A stretch of 64,000 nucleotides of DNA from CAWHNT01 sp963830775. GTDB taxonomy: Bacteria > Pseudomonadota > Alphaproteobacteria > Geminicoccales > Geminicoccaceae. Location of the stretch: NCBI GenBank assembly GCA_963830775.1, contig CAWHNT010000022.1, positions 62,001 through 126,000 of the forward strand. The letters run 5' to 3'. The notes under the pieces were generated by a model. The model was given only the letters and a program-made list of their open reading frames with translations, did not search any database and was not told the origin of the DNA. Positions 35,802 to 46,589 of the stretch are shown here, piece by piece. Positions within the stretch are counted from its first letter, which is position 1. The number at the start of each line of letters is the position of its first letter. The position numbers were made by a program, and so were the translations under genes.

Positions 35802-36965
35802 ATGAGCTTGCGGGAGCTGAACTTCGATCTCGGCGAGACGGTCGACATGCTGCGCGAGAGCGTGCGCGACTTCGCCGACGCCAGGATCGCCCCGCTTGCG
35901 GCCGAGATCGACCGGAGCAACGAGGCGCCACGCGACCTCTGGCGCCAGATGGGCGAGCTGGGCCTGCTCGGGATCACGGCCGAGGAGGAGTATGGCGGCT
36001 CCGGCCTGGGCTACCTCGCCCACGTGGTGGCGATGGAGGAGATCAGCCGCGCCTCGGCCTCGGTCGGGCTCTCCTACGGCGCCCATTCCAACCTCTGCGT
36101 CAACCAGATCCGGCGCAACGGCAGCGAGGCGCAGAAGCTCAAGTACCTGCCGAAGCTGATCTCGGGCGAGCATGTCGGCGCCCTTGCGATGAGCGAGCCG
36201 GGCTCGGGCTCGGACGTGGTCTCGATGCGCACCCGGGCCGAGAAGCGGGGCGACCGCTACGTCCTCACCGGCAGCAAGATGTGGATCACCAACGGGCCGG
36301 ATGCCGAGACCCTCGTGGTCTATGCCAAGACCGACCCGCAGGCCGGGCCCAAGGGGATCACCGCGTTCCTGATCGAGAAGGGCATGAAGGGCTTCAGGAC
36401 GGCGCAGAAGCTCGACAAGCTCGGCATGCGCGGCTCGAACACCTGCGAGCTCGTGTTCGAGGACTGCGAGGTGCCCGAGGAGAACGTGCTGGGCGAGGTG
36501 AACCGCGGCGTGCGCGTGCTGATGTCGGGGCTCGACTACGAGCGGCTGGTGCTGGCAGGCGGGCCCTTGGGCATCATGCAGGCCTGCCTCGACGTGGTGG
36601 TGCCTTATGTCCATGAGCGCAAGCAGTTCGGCCAGCCGATCGGCGAGTTCCAGCTCATGCAGGGCAAGCTCGCCGACATGTACACCGGGCTCAATGTCTG
36701 CCGGGCCTATGTCTACACGGTGGCCAAGGCGGCCGACCGGGGCGAGACCACGCGCAAGGATGCCGCCGGTGCCATCCTCTACGCCGCCGAGAAGGCCACC
36801 TGGATGGCGGGCGAGGCGATCCAGGCCCTGGGCGGCAACGGCTACATCAACGACTACCCGACCGGCCGCCTGTGGCGGGACGCCAAGCTCTACGAGATCG
36901 GCGCCGGCACCAGCGAGATCAGGCGCATGCTGATCGGCCGGGAGCTGTTCCAGGAAACGGCGTAG
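35802..36965 (+). CDS. liuA: isovaleryl-CoA dehydrogenase
   Basis: 387-residue acyl-CoA dehydrogenase that oxidises isovaleryl-CoA to 3-methylcrotonyl-CoA in leucine breakdown. The FAD loop is MSEPGSGSDVVSM, with WITNGPDAET beyond it. The catalytic base is Glu247 in LDYERLVLAGGPLG, the position used in isovaleryl-CoA dehydrogenases rather than in short- and medium-chain enzymes. The C-terminus has QALGGNGYINDYPTGRLWRD. It heads the liu operon and is 16 bases before mccB. GGGAGA precedes the ATG. Confidence 0.95.
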   Translation: MSLRELNFDLGETVDMLRESVRDFADARIAPLAAEIDRSNEAPRDLWRQMGELGLLGITAEEEYGGSGLGYLAHVVAMEEISRASASVGLSYGAHSNLCVNQIRRNGSEAQKLKYLPKLISGEHVGALAMSEPGSGSDVVSMRTRAEKRGDRYVLTGSKMWITNGPDAETLVVYAKTDPQAGPKGITAFLIEKGMKGFRTAQKLDKLGMRGSNTCELVFEDCEVPEENVLGEVNRGVRVLMSGLDYERLVLAGGPLGIMQACLDVVVPYVHERKQFGQPIGEFQLMQGKLADMYTGLNVCRAYVYTVAKAADRGETTRKDAAGAILYAAEKATWMAGEAIQALGGNGYINDYPTGRLWRDAKLYEIGAGTSEIRRMLIGRELFQETA

Positions 36966-36981
36966 GGCGGGGCCGGACCCG

Positions 36982-38589
36982 ATGAGCGCCATCCGGTCGG
37001 GCATCGACACCCGCAGCGCCGACTTCGCCCAGAACGCGGCGGCGATGCGAGCACTCGTGGACGATCTTCGCGCCGAGGTCGCCAAGGTGAAGGAGGGCGG
37101 CGGGACAAAGGCGCGGGACCGGCATCTCGGCCGGGGCAAGCTGCTGCCGCGCGACCGCGTGCAGGGGCTGCTCGACCCCGGCTCGCCGTTCCTGGAGCTG
37201 TCGCAGCTCGCGGCGCACGGCGTCTACGGCGAGCCGATCCCGGCCGCCGGCCTCATCACCGGGATCGGTCGGGTCAGCGGGACCGAGTGCGTGGTCGTCG
37301 CCAACGACGCCACGGTCAAGGGCGGCACCTACTTCCCGCTGACGGTGAAGAAGCATCTGCGGGCGCAGGAGATCGCACGCGAGAACAACCTGCCCTGCAT
37401 CTATCTGGTCGACAGCGGCGGGGCCAACCTGCCGAACCAGGACGAGGTCTTCCCCGACCGGGAGCATTTCGGCCGCATCTTCTACAACCAGGCCACCATG
37501 TCGGCGCGCGGCATCCCGCAGATCGCGGTGGTGATGGGAAGCTGCACCGCCGGCGGGGCCTACGTGCCGGCCATGTCCGACGAGGCGGTGATCGTCCGGA
37601 ACCAGGGCACCATCTTCCTGGGCGGCCCGCCGCTGGTGAAGGCCGCCACCGGCGAGGTGGTGACGGCGGAGGACCTGGGCGGTGCGGATGTCCATGCCCG
37701 CACCTCGGGTGTCGCCGACCATTACGCGCTCAACGACGGGCACGCGCTGGCGCTGGCCAGGCGCATCGTCGCCAACCTGAACCGCCGCAAGCAGCCCGGC
37801 GTCGCGAGCCAGCCGGTCGCCGAGCCACGCTTCGACCCGAGCGAGCTCTACGGCATCATCCCGACCGACACCCGCAAGCCCTTCGACATTCGCGACATCA
37901 TCGCCCGGGTCGTGGACGGGAGCGAGCTCGACGAGTTCAAGCCGCTCTACGGCACCACGCTGGTGACGGGCTTCGCCCGCATCTTCGGCTACCCGGTCGG
38001 GATCGTGGCCAACAACGGCATCCTGTTCTCGGAATCGGCGCTGAAGGGCGCCCACTTCATCGAGCTCTGCAGCCAGCGCGGCATCCCGCTCGTCTTCCTG
38101 CAGAACATCACCGGCTTCATGGTCGGGCGGAAATACGAGGCGGGCGGCATCGCCAAGGACGGGGCCAAGATGGTGACGGCCGTGGCCTGTGCCGCCGTGC
38201 CCAAGTTCACGGTCATCGTCGGCGGCAGCTTCGGAGCCGGCAATTACGGCATGTGCGGCCGGGCCTACTCGCCGCGCTTCCTGTGGATGTGGCCGAACGC
38301 GCGGATCTCGGTCATGGGCGGCGAGCAGGCGGCAGCCGTGCTGGCCCAGGTCCGGCGCGACAATCTGGAGGCGCAGGGGCGCTCCTGGTCGGCCGAGGAC
38401 GAGGAGGCCTTCAAGGCACCGATCCGCCAGCAGTACGAGACCGAGGGCCATCCCTACTACGCCACCGCCCGGCTGTGGGACGACGGGATCATCGACCCGG
38501 CCGACACGCGGATGGTGCTGGGCCTCGGCCTCTCGGCGGCACTCAACGCACCGATCGAGCGGACACGCTTCGGCGTGTTCCGGATGTGA
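36982..38589 (+). CDS. liuB: methylcrotonoyl-CoA carboxylase beta subunit (carboxyltransferase)
   Basis: 535 residues. The two carboxyltransferase crotonase-like domains hold acyl-CoA and biotin: N-half LVDSGGANLPNQDEVFPD and GSCTAGGAYVPAMSD, C-half LFSESALKGAHFIELC, NITGFMVGRKYEAGGIAKDG and GSFGAGNYGMCGRAY. These are the standard signatures of the 3-methylcrotonyl enzyme (GRKYEAGGIAKDGAK). It works with the next gene product to make 3-methylglutaconyl-CoA. No separate enoyl-CoA hydratase (liuC) is found between the two subunits, so that step must be encoded elsewhere. Confidence 0.96.
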   Translation: MSAIRSGIDTRSADFAQNAAAMRALVDDLRAEVAKVKEGGGTKARDRHLGRGKLLPRDRVQGLLDPGSPFLELSQLAAHGVYGEPIPAAGLITGIGRVSGTECVVVANDATVKGGTYFPLTVKKHLRAQEIARENNLPCIYLVDSGGANLPNQDEVFPDREHFGRIFYNQATMSARGIPQIAVVMGSCTAGGAYVPAMSDEAVIVRNQGTIFLGGPPLVKAATGEVVTAEDLGGADVHARTSGVADHYALNDGHALALARRIVANLNRRKQPGVASQPVAEPRFDPSELYGIIPTDTRKPFDIRDIIARVVDGSELDEFKPLYGTTLVTGFARIFGYPVGIVANNGILFSESALKGAHFIELCSQRGIPLVFLQNITGFMVGRKYEAGGIAKDGAKMVTAVACAAVPKFTVIVGGSFGAGNYGMCGRAYSPRFLWMWPNARISVMGGEQAAAVLAQVRRDNLEAQGRSWSAEDEEAFKAPIRQQYETEGHPYYATARLWDDGIIDPADTRMVLGLGLSAALNAPIERTRFGVFRM

Positions 38590-38591
38590 CC

Positions 38592-40594
<2,003 letters not shown>

Positions 40595-40598
<4 letters not shown>

Positions 40599-41500
40599 GC
40601 CTGCCGGCGCGGGTGAAGATCGTCGAGGTCGGCCCGCGGGACGGGTTGCAGAACGAGCCGCAGCCTGTTCCCACCGCCGCCAAGATCGAACTCGTGGAGC
40701 GGCTCGCCGATGCCGGGCTGCCCGTGGTGGAGGCCGGCTCCTTCGTCTCGCCCAAGTGGGTGCCGCAGATGGCCGGCAGTGCCGAGGTCCTGACCGGCAT
40801 CCGACGCCGGCCGGGGGTGACCTATCCCGTGCTGGTGCCGAACGAGAAAGGCCTCGACGCGGCGCTGGCCGCCGGGGTCACCGAGATCGCGGTCTTCGGC
40901 GCCGCGTCGGAGACGTTCAGCCGCAAGAACATCAACTGTGGGATCGAGGAGAGCATCGAGCGCTTCCGGCCGGTGGTCGAGCGCGCGCTGGCTCAGGGCC
41001 TGCGGGTGCGCGGCTATGTGAGCTGCGTGCTGGGCTGCCCCTATGAAGGCGAGATCGCGCCCGGCAAGGTGGCCGAGGTTGCCGGGCGCATGTTCCGGCT
41101 CGGCTGCTACGAGATCTCGCTCGGCGACACCATTGGGGTCGGCACGCCGGGCAAGGCACGGGCGATGCTGGAGACCGTCGCCGCGGCCGTGCCGATGGCC
41201 GGCCTCGCCGTCCACTTCCACGACACCTACGGGCAGGCGCTCGCCAACATCCTGGCCTGCCTGGAGGCGGGAATGGCGGTGGTCGACAGCTCGGCCGCCG
41301 GGCTCGGCGGCTGCCCCTATGCCAAGGGTGCCTCGGGCAACGTGGCGACCGAGGACGTCCTCTACATGCTGGACGGGCTCGGCATCGAGACCGGCGTCGA
41401 CCTCGCGGCAGTGGCCCGGACCGGGGCGTGGATCTCCTCGGTCCTGGGCCGGCCCAATGCCTCGAAGGTTGGCCAGGCGATGGCGGCTAATCGAGCGTGA
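40595..41500 (+). CDS. mvaB: hydroxymethylglutaryl-CoA lyase
   Basis: 301 residues, last step of leucine breakdown, splitting HMG-CoA to acetyl-CoA and acetoacetate. Metal and catalytic motifs: VGPRDGLQNE near the N-terminus, HFHDTYGQALAN (two metal-binding His), and GLGGCPYAKGASGNVATED with the active-site cysteine. A TIM-barrel length is normal. Its 3' end overlaps by 14 bases with the convergent TctC-type gene on the other strand, leaving no room for a terminator between the two operons. Confidence 0.96.
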
Positions 41501-42470
41501 TGCCCAGCGACTTGATCAGCGGCACCCAGACCGCACGCTCCTGATCGACCAGAAGCTGCATGTCGGCGGGGCCGCCAGGGATCGGCTCGAGGCCGATCTC
41601 CCGCATGCGGGTGAGCACATGCTCGTCATGGAGGGCATTGTCGAGCTCGGTCGAGAGCCGCTCGACGATGAGGTCCGGCGTTCCCTTGGGCACCACCAAG
41701 CCCTGCCAAGCGTAGGCCTCGAAGCTGTTCAGTCCCAGCGCCTCCTGCACCGTGGGCACGTCGGGAAGGCTGTCGAGCCGGGCTGCCGAGCACACCGCGA
41801 GCGGGCGGATGGTGCCGGCGCGCAGATGGCTTGCGGCCGAAGGATAATCCACCACCATGGCTTCGACATGCCCACCCACCAGGTCGTTCAGCGCCGGAGC
41901 CGCACCCTTGTAGGGCACATGGCTGAACCGCACCCCGGCCTCGCGGGCAAGACGCTCCATGGTGAGATGATGCGGCGAGCCCACGCCTGGCGAGGCATAG
42001 CCGACCGCGCCCGGCTCGGCGCGGACCCGCTCGACCAGGTCGCGGGCGGTCGTGAAGGCGGAATCCTTCTTCACCGTGAGCACCAGCGGGAAGCGGGCGA
42101 TCAACCCGACCTTGCGGAAGCTCGCTTCCGGGTCGTAGGGCAGCTGCTTGAAGAGGGCCGTGTTGAAGATCAGCGTGCCATTGTCGGCGGTGAAGATGGT
42201 GAGGCCGTCCGGGTCGGCCTTGGCCACGGCACCGGCCGCAATGTTGGTGGCACCGCCCGGGCGGTTCTCGATCACGATCGACTGGCCGAGCCTGGGCGAT
42301 ATCGCCTCGGCGATCAGGCGGGCGAGCGTGTCGGTACCGCCGCCGGCAGCGTAGGCGACGACCCACTTGATCGGGCCTTCCGGATAGGCGGCGAGCACGC
42401 GGCGCAGCGGCAGGACCGTGGCGAGACCGACCGCTATGGCGGCACGCCGCGGGATGTGGATGCTGGTCAC
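41487..42470 (-). CDS. tripartite tricarboxylate transporter substrate-binding protein (TctC/Bug)
   Basis: 327-residue periplasmic binding protein. Signal region MTSIHIPRRAAIAVGLATVLPLRRVLA; then the family opening YPEGPIKWVVAYAAGGGTDTLARLI and ENRPGGATNIAAGAVAKADPDGLT, and YASPGVGSPHHL. The membrane partners TctA and TctB are absent, as is usual for these expanded families. It is last in the homogentisate operon and overlaps the DUF2783 gene stop/start, so it may bind an aromatic acid or a product of the pathway. Specificity is inferred from position only. Confidence 0.9.
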   Translation of the reverse strand: MTSIHIPRRAAIAVGLATVLPLRRVLAAYPEGPIKWVVAYAAGGGTDTLARLIAEAISPRLGQSIVIENRPGGATNIAAGAVAKADPDGLTIFTADNGTLIFNTALFKQLPYDPEASFRKVGLIARFPLVLTVKKDSAFTTARDLVERVRAEPGAVGYASPGVGSPHHLTMERLAREAGVRFSHVPYKGAAPALNDLVGGHVEAMVVDYPSAASHLRAGTIRPLAVCSAARLDSLPDVPTVQEALGLNSFEAYAWQGLVVPKGTPDLIVERLSTELDNALHDEHVLTRMREIGLEPIPGGPADMQLLVDQERAVWVPLIKSLGITLD

Positions 42471-42706
42471 GAGGTGCCTCCCGAATCTGGCTCATTAGCG
42501 GGCGCAAGGCCGGCCAGCTGGCCGCGCGCCAGGACGAGCGCCTCGGCCAGGATGGCCGGGTCGCCGATCTGATTGGCGAGAATCAGGACGAGGCGAGCGT
42601 TCATGAGCTGGCTCGCCTCGTCCGAGAGCCCCTGATGCGCGTCGACAAGCGAGGCATAGAAGCCGTCGGGGTCGCGCAGGTTGGGCGAGCGGATCAGGCT
42701 GCTCAT
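42467..42706 (-). CDS. DUF2783 domain protein
   Basis: 79 residues: NLRDPDGFYASLVDAHQGL and MNARLVLILANQIGD match the DUF2783 pattern. No catalytic residues, signal peptide or membrane span. It is soluble and mostly helical. Start at 42706 (MSSLIRSP) overlaps the stop of the upstream flavoprotein hydroxylase, and its stop overlaps the TctC gene start, so it is made together with both. DUF2783 genes often sit next to flavin-dependent aromatic hydroxylases, so it may assist that enzyme; nothing is proven. Confidence 0.8.
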   Translation of the reverse strand: MSSLIRSPNLRDPDGFYASLVDAHQGLSDEASQLMNARLVLILANQIGDPAILAEALVLARGQLAGLAPANEPDSGGTS

Positions 42707-44313
42707 CGGGCCAGCTCCCATCCCAGGGCGCGCTCGACGGCGGCCTTCAACGACTGCGCCTCGACCCGTCGGAACCGGGCGCACAAATGCTGGTCCGGCC
42801 GCACGAGGTAGGCCGAGCCGGCCCGGGCGTCGTAGCGCTGCTGGAACAGGCCCGCCTCGTCGATGAGGTCACGGCCGATCCGGAGCAGGCGCACGTGCGC
42901 GGGCAATGCGCAGGGCAGCTCGTCGCCGCAGTAGATCAGGGTGAAGCGGGGGCCGAGCAGGTTCAGGAGCCAGGCCTCGCTGCCATCGCCACGGCGCAAG
43001 GGGGCGTCCGGCAGCGGCGCTCCCAGGCTGGCCGTCCCGCCGAAGCGATCGGTGTCCGGCGTGGAGAGCGGCGTTCCGGCATAGACCGTGGGTGTGGACA
43101 GCCGGCCGGAGTTGATCAGGGGCCGGGCGAACGGCACCTCGGCCGTGAGCGACAGCGCGGCGTCGCGGATGGTGCGCGACACGCGGGACTTGGGCGTGAT
43201 GAAGTCGGTGGAGCGGGTGGAGTTGAGGATGTTCTCGTCCGCCGCTGCCTCACGCTCGGTACCGTAGGTGGCGAGCAGGGCCCGCGGTGCCTGGCCTTCG
43301 AGCACGGCACCCAGCTTCCAGGCGAGGTTGTCGATGTCCTGCACGCCGCTGTTGAAGCCGCGCGCACCGAAAGGCGAGACCAGGTGAGCAGAGTCGCCGG
43401 CGAAGATCACCGGCCCGTGCATGAAGGTCTGCAGCCGCCGGCACTGGAAGCTGTAGATGCTGATCCACTCGAACTCGAACGGCCGATCCTGGCCCAGCAT
43501 CGCTTCCAGGCGCGGCCGGACCCGCTCGGGCTTGCGCTCCTCCACAGGGTCGGCCTCGGGCCCGAGCTGGAGGTCGATGCGCCAGATGTCGTCCGGCTGC
43601 TTGTGCAGGAGGGCGGACTGGCCGGGATTGAAGGGCGGATCGAACCAGAACCAGCGCTCGGCCGGGAAGTCGGCGAGCATCCGCACATCGGCGATCAGGA
43701 AGCGGTCCTCGAACACCCGGCCCTCGAAGGAGAGGCCCAGATGCTGGCGCACGGTCGAGCGCGAGCCGTCGCAGGCGATCAGGTGGTCGGCTTCGAGGTC
43801 GTAGGAGCCGTCGGGCGTCTCCAGGCGGATGCGGGCGTAATCGGGGTAGACCTCGACCCCGGCGCATTTGTTCTGGAAGCGCAGATCGACGCTCGGCAGC
43901 TCGTGACAGCGCTCGTAGAGGAGCTGCTCCAGATAGTACTGCTGCAGGTTGATGAAGGCCGGCATCTTGTGCCCGCTCTCCGGCAGCAGGTTGAACTCGT
44001 AGAGCAGCTCCTCGCGATGGAAGACCTTGCCGAGCTGCCAGGTCACGCCCTTGGCGACCGCCTGCTCGCCGACACCCAGCCGGTCCAGGATCTCGAGCGT
44101 CCGCTTGGCGTAGCACAGGCCCCGCGAGCCCTCGCCGAACTCGGCCTTGCCGTCGACGACCACGCACGGGATGCCGCGCACGCCGAGGTCGGTGGCGAGC
44201 GCCAGGCCCACGGGGCCGCCGCCGACGATGACCACCTTGTGCCGCACCGGCTCCGCTGCATCCTGGTCCGACGACCGCCGGTAGGGCCGCGGGAACCTCC
44301 CTTTCGTGGTCAC
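42703..44313 (-). CDS. FAD-dependent aromatic hydroxylase (PheA/TfdB/MhpA-like)
   Basis: 536 residues of the class A flavoprotein monooxygenases. FAD motifs: VVIVGGGPVGLALATDLGVR, DG motif LIACDGSRSTVRQH, GD motif IFAGDSAHLVSPFGARGFNS. The C-terminal thioredoxin-like domain (LNLLGPRFTLIYCGDEL) is that of PheA/MhpA types. It uses NAD(P)H and oxygen to hydroxylate a phenolic ring. Its place in the homogentisate operon suggests it makes homogentisate from 4-hydroxyphenylacetate or acts on a related phenol; this is inference. The stop overlaps the DUF2783 start. Confidence 0.85.
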   Translation of the reverse strand: MTTKGRFPRPYRRSSDQDAAEPVRHKVVIVGGGPVGLALATDLGVRGIPCVVVDGKAEFGEGSRGLCYAKRTLEILDRLGVGEQAVAKGVTWQLGKVFHREELLYEFNLLPESGHKMPAFINLQQYYLEQLLYERCHELPSVDLRFQNKCAGVEVYPDYARIRLETPDGSYDLEADHLIACDGSRSTVRQHLGLSFEGRVFEDRFLIADVRMLADFPAERWFWFDPPFNPGQSALLHKQPDDIWRIDLQLGPEADPVEERKPERVRPRLEAMLGQDRPFEFEWISIYSFQCRRLQTFMHGPVIFAGDSAHLVSPFGARGFNSGVQDIDNLAWKLGAVLEGQAPRALLATYGTEREAAADENILNSTRSTDFITPKSRVSRTIRDAALSLTAEVPFARPLINSGRLSTPTVYAGTPLSTPDTDRFGGTASLGAPLPDAPLRRGDGSEAWLLNLLGPRFTLIYCGDELPCALPAHVRLLRIGRDLIDEAGLFQQRYDARAGSAYLVRPDQHLCARFRRVEAQSLKAAVERALGWELAR

Positions 44314-44319
44314 GGCACC

Positions 44320-45279
44320 TCAGCCCGCCCGCTCGAGCGCCTGCCACATCTCGATGTCGCGCTCTGCGGTCCAGATGCGGGGGTTGTCGATGCCCTTGGC
44401 CTCGTCATAGGCGCGGGTGACGTCGAAGGGCATGCAGTGATCGAAGATCACCCAATGCCCGTATTTCGGCCGCAGCTCCGTGAGCGCGCGGTCGTAGACC
44501 TGCTTCAGCGGCTGGTCCGCGGCGGCACCTTCCCTGGCGATCCGGAACACGTCCTGCAGGAAGGCGCGGGTCTCGGCGATGCCCTGCCCCACCTTCTCCG
44601 GCGTCGTCAGCGCCTCGCCGCGGCCCGGCACCAGTGCTTGGGCACCGAACGAGGCCACGCGCTCCAGCGTGCCCGGCCAGTCGGTGAAGTGCGCGTCGCC
44701 GCAATAGGGGGTGGCGCCGTACTCGACGAGATCGCCCGAGAACAGCACCCGCTCCTTGGGCAGCCAGGCGATGGTGTCGCCCGCGGTGTGGCCGCGGCCG
44801 GCATGGATGATCTGCACTTCCCGTGAGCCGAGCCAGAGCGTCATCTGCTTGTGGAAGACGACGTTGGGCCAGGTCAGGCCGGGGATGGTCTCCTTGGCCC
44901 GGAACAGACGTGGGAAGCGCTGGATCTCGGACTCCATGTCCTGCGCCCCACGCTCCACGATCATGCCGCGGGTGACGTCGCTGGCGATGACGTTGACCCG
45001 CTCCTCGTAGCCGGCCGTGCCCAGCACGCGGACCGCGTGGTAGTGGGTCAGCAGCACATGCCGGATCGGCTTGTCCGTCACCTTGCGGATATGCGCCACC
45101 AGCTCCTTCGCCATCACCGGCGTGGCGCGGGCGTCGATGACCAGGACCGAATCGTCGCCGACGATCACGCCCGAGTTCGGGTCGCCCTCGGCCGTGAGCG
45201 CGAACACGCCCGGCGCCAGCTCGTCGAAGGTCTCCCGCTTCGGGGCCAGATCTCCCTGGCTTGCGAATGCCTTGCTCAT
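44320..45279 (-). CDS. MBL-fold metallo-hydrolase with an altered metal motif
   Basis: 319 residues. The beta-lactamase fold begins NSGVIVGDDSVLVIDARATP. The metal motif, usually HxHxDH, reads HYHAVRV: both leading histidines are kept but the Asp and third His are not. HAGRGHTAGDTIAWLP and LFSGDLVEYGATPYCGDAH provide later ligands. This variant recurs in a subgroup of the family. Start at 45279 (MSKAFASQ) overlaps the fahA stop (ATGA). In the homogentisate operon it occupies the place often held by maleylacetoacetate isomerase, though it belongs to an unrelated family. Confidence 0.85.
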   Translation of the reverse strand: MSKAFASQGDLAPKRETFDELAPGVFALTAEGDPNSGVIVGDDSVLVIDARATPVMAKELVAHIRKVTDKPIRHVLLTHYHAVRVLGTAGYEERVNVIASDVTRGMIVERGAQDMESEIQRFPRLFRAKETIPGLTWPNVVFHKQMTLWLGSREVQIIHAGRGHTAGDTIAWLPKERVLFSGDLVEYGATPYCGDAHFTDWPGTLERVASFGAQALVPGRGEALTTPEKVGQGIAETRAFLQDVFRIAREGAAADQPLKQVYDRALTELRPKYGHWVIFDHCMPFDVTRAYDEAKGIDNPRIWTAERDIEMWQALERAG

Positions 45280-46589
45280 CTCGATGCTCCCTCGGCCGGC
45301 AGGACGCGCGCCCTGCACTCCCCGAACCCGATGCTGGCCGCACCCTCGGTTGTGGCCCGCGCCCGCAAGGTGATCTCGTCACCGTCCTCAAGGAAGGCGC
45401 GGGTCTCGCCGTTCGGCAGCTGCACCGGCTCCTTGCCGCCCCGCGTGGTCTCCAGCAGGCTGCCGAACCCATCTGGCGTGGGTGCGGATATGGTACCAGA
45501 GCCGAGCAGGTCACCGGGGCGCAGGGCGCAGCCGTTGCTGGCGTGGTGAGCCACCATCTGGGCCACGGTCCAGTACATGTGGCGCGTGGAGCTGAGCGAG
45601 AGGCGGTGCGGGGTATCGCCTGCTGCCCGCATCCGCGCGGTAAGCAGCAGCACCTCCAGCTCGATGGCAAACGCACCCTCCCGCTGGTCGGCCTCGTCCA
45701 GCAGGTAGGGCAGCGGCGCCGGATCGCCCTCGGGCCGTGGCGTTTGGGCCGTGCGGAAGGGCTCCAGCGCCTCGGGTGTCACGATCCAGGCCGAGATGGT
45801 GCTGGCAAAGCTCTTGGAGAGGAAGGGCCCGAGCGGCTGGTACTCCCAGGCCTGGATGTCACGCGCCGACCAGTCGTTCAGCAGGCAGTAGCCGGCCACG
45901 TGCTCCGCCGCTTGGCCGACCGGGATCGAGCTGCCCTGCTCGTTGCCGGGGCCGATCCAGACGCCCAGCTCGAGCTCGTAGTCCAGGTTGCGGCAGGGGC
46001 CGAAGCTGGGCTCCGTCTCGTCGGGGCGCTTGCGCTGGCCGTTCGGGCGGCGCACGGGCGTGCCCGAAGGGACGATGGTGGAGGCCCGGCCGTGATAGCC
46101 GATCGGCACCCACTTGTAGTTCGGCAGCAGCGGGTTGTCGGGGCGGAAGAGCTTGCCGACATTGGTGGCGTGGTGGATGCCGACATAGAAGTCGCTGTAG
46201 TCGCCGATGCTGGCCGGCAGGTGCATCGTGCAGGCGGCGGCCGGGTGCAGCAGCGGCTCGACCGTGGCCTGCTCGGGCGAGCCGGCACTCAGCAGCTCAG
46301 AGAGCCGGGCACGCAAGGCCCGGCGTGGGCCGGCACCCAGGGCCAGGAGCGGGTTGAGGGTTGGGCCGGAAGCTGCCTCGGCAGCCTTGCGCGCCTCGCC
46401 CTCGAGAAGGCCGGTGGCGAGCAGGGCCGGCAGGTCGAGGATCATGTCGCCGATCGCGACGCCGCGCCGTGGAGTGCCGCCCGGCGGGCTGAAGACGCCG
46501 AGCGGCAGGTTCTGGATCGGGAAGTCCGGATGATCCTCGGCCGAGGCGACCCAGCTCCGGCGGCTCGGGTCGTGGGTGGCGTCGGTCAC
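45276..46589 (-). CDS. fahA: fumarylacetoacetase
   Basis: 437 residues, splitting fumarylacetoacetate into fumarate and acetoacetate. Motifs: SDFYVGIHHATNVGKLFRP, WVPIGYHGRASTIVPSG, DYELELGVWIG with the metal-binding Glu pair, and LNDWSARDIQAWEYQPLGPF, all as in eukaryotic-type FAH. The GTG start at 46589 overlaps the hmgA stop. It is a full-length protein with the N-terminal SH3-like domain (FPIQNLPLGVFSPPG). No maleylacetoacetate isomerase is encoded in the window. Confidence 0.95.
   Translation of the reverse strand: MTDATHDPSRRSWVASAEDHPDFPIQNLPLGVFSPPGGTPRRGVAIGDMILDLPALLATGLLEGEARKAAEAASGPTLNPLLALGAGPRRALRARLSELLSAGSPEQATVEPLLHPAAACTMHLPASIGDYSDFYVGIHHATNVGKLFRPDNPLLPNYKWVPIGYHGRASTIVPSGTPVRRPNGQRKRPDETEPSFGPCRNLDYELELGVWIGPGNEQGSSIPVGQAAEHVAGYCLLNDWSARDIQAWEYQPLGPFLSKSFASTISAWIVTPEALEPFRTAQTPRPEGDPAPLPYLLDEADQREGAFAIELEVLLLTARMRAAGDTPHRLSLSSTRHMYWTVAQMVAHHASNGCALRPGDLLGSGTISAPTPDGFGSLLETTRGGKEPVQLPNGETRAFLEDGDEITLRARATTEGAASIGFGECRARVLPAEGASR

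Noticed and set aside
33936..37139. A 1067-codon open frame on the minus strand opposite the flavoprotein, isovaleryl-CoA dehydrogenase and part of mccB
   Set aside because: It is fully antisense to three well-recognised genes, its composition is Arg/His/Leu-rich without motifs, and long antisense frames are expected at this GC content.
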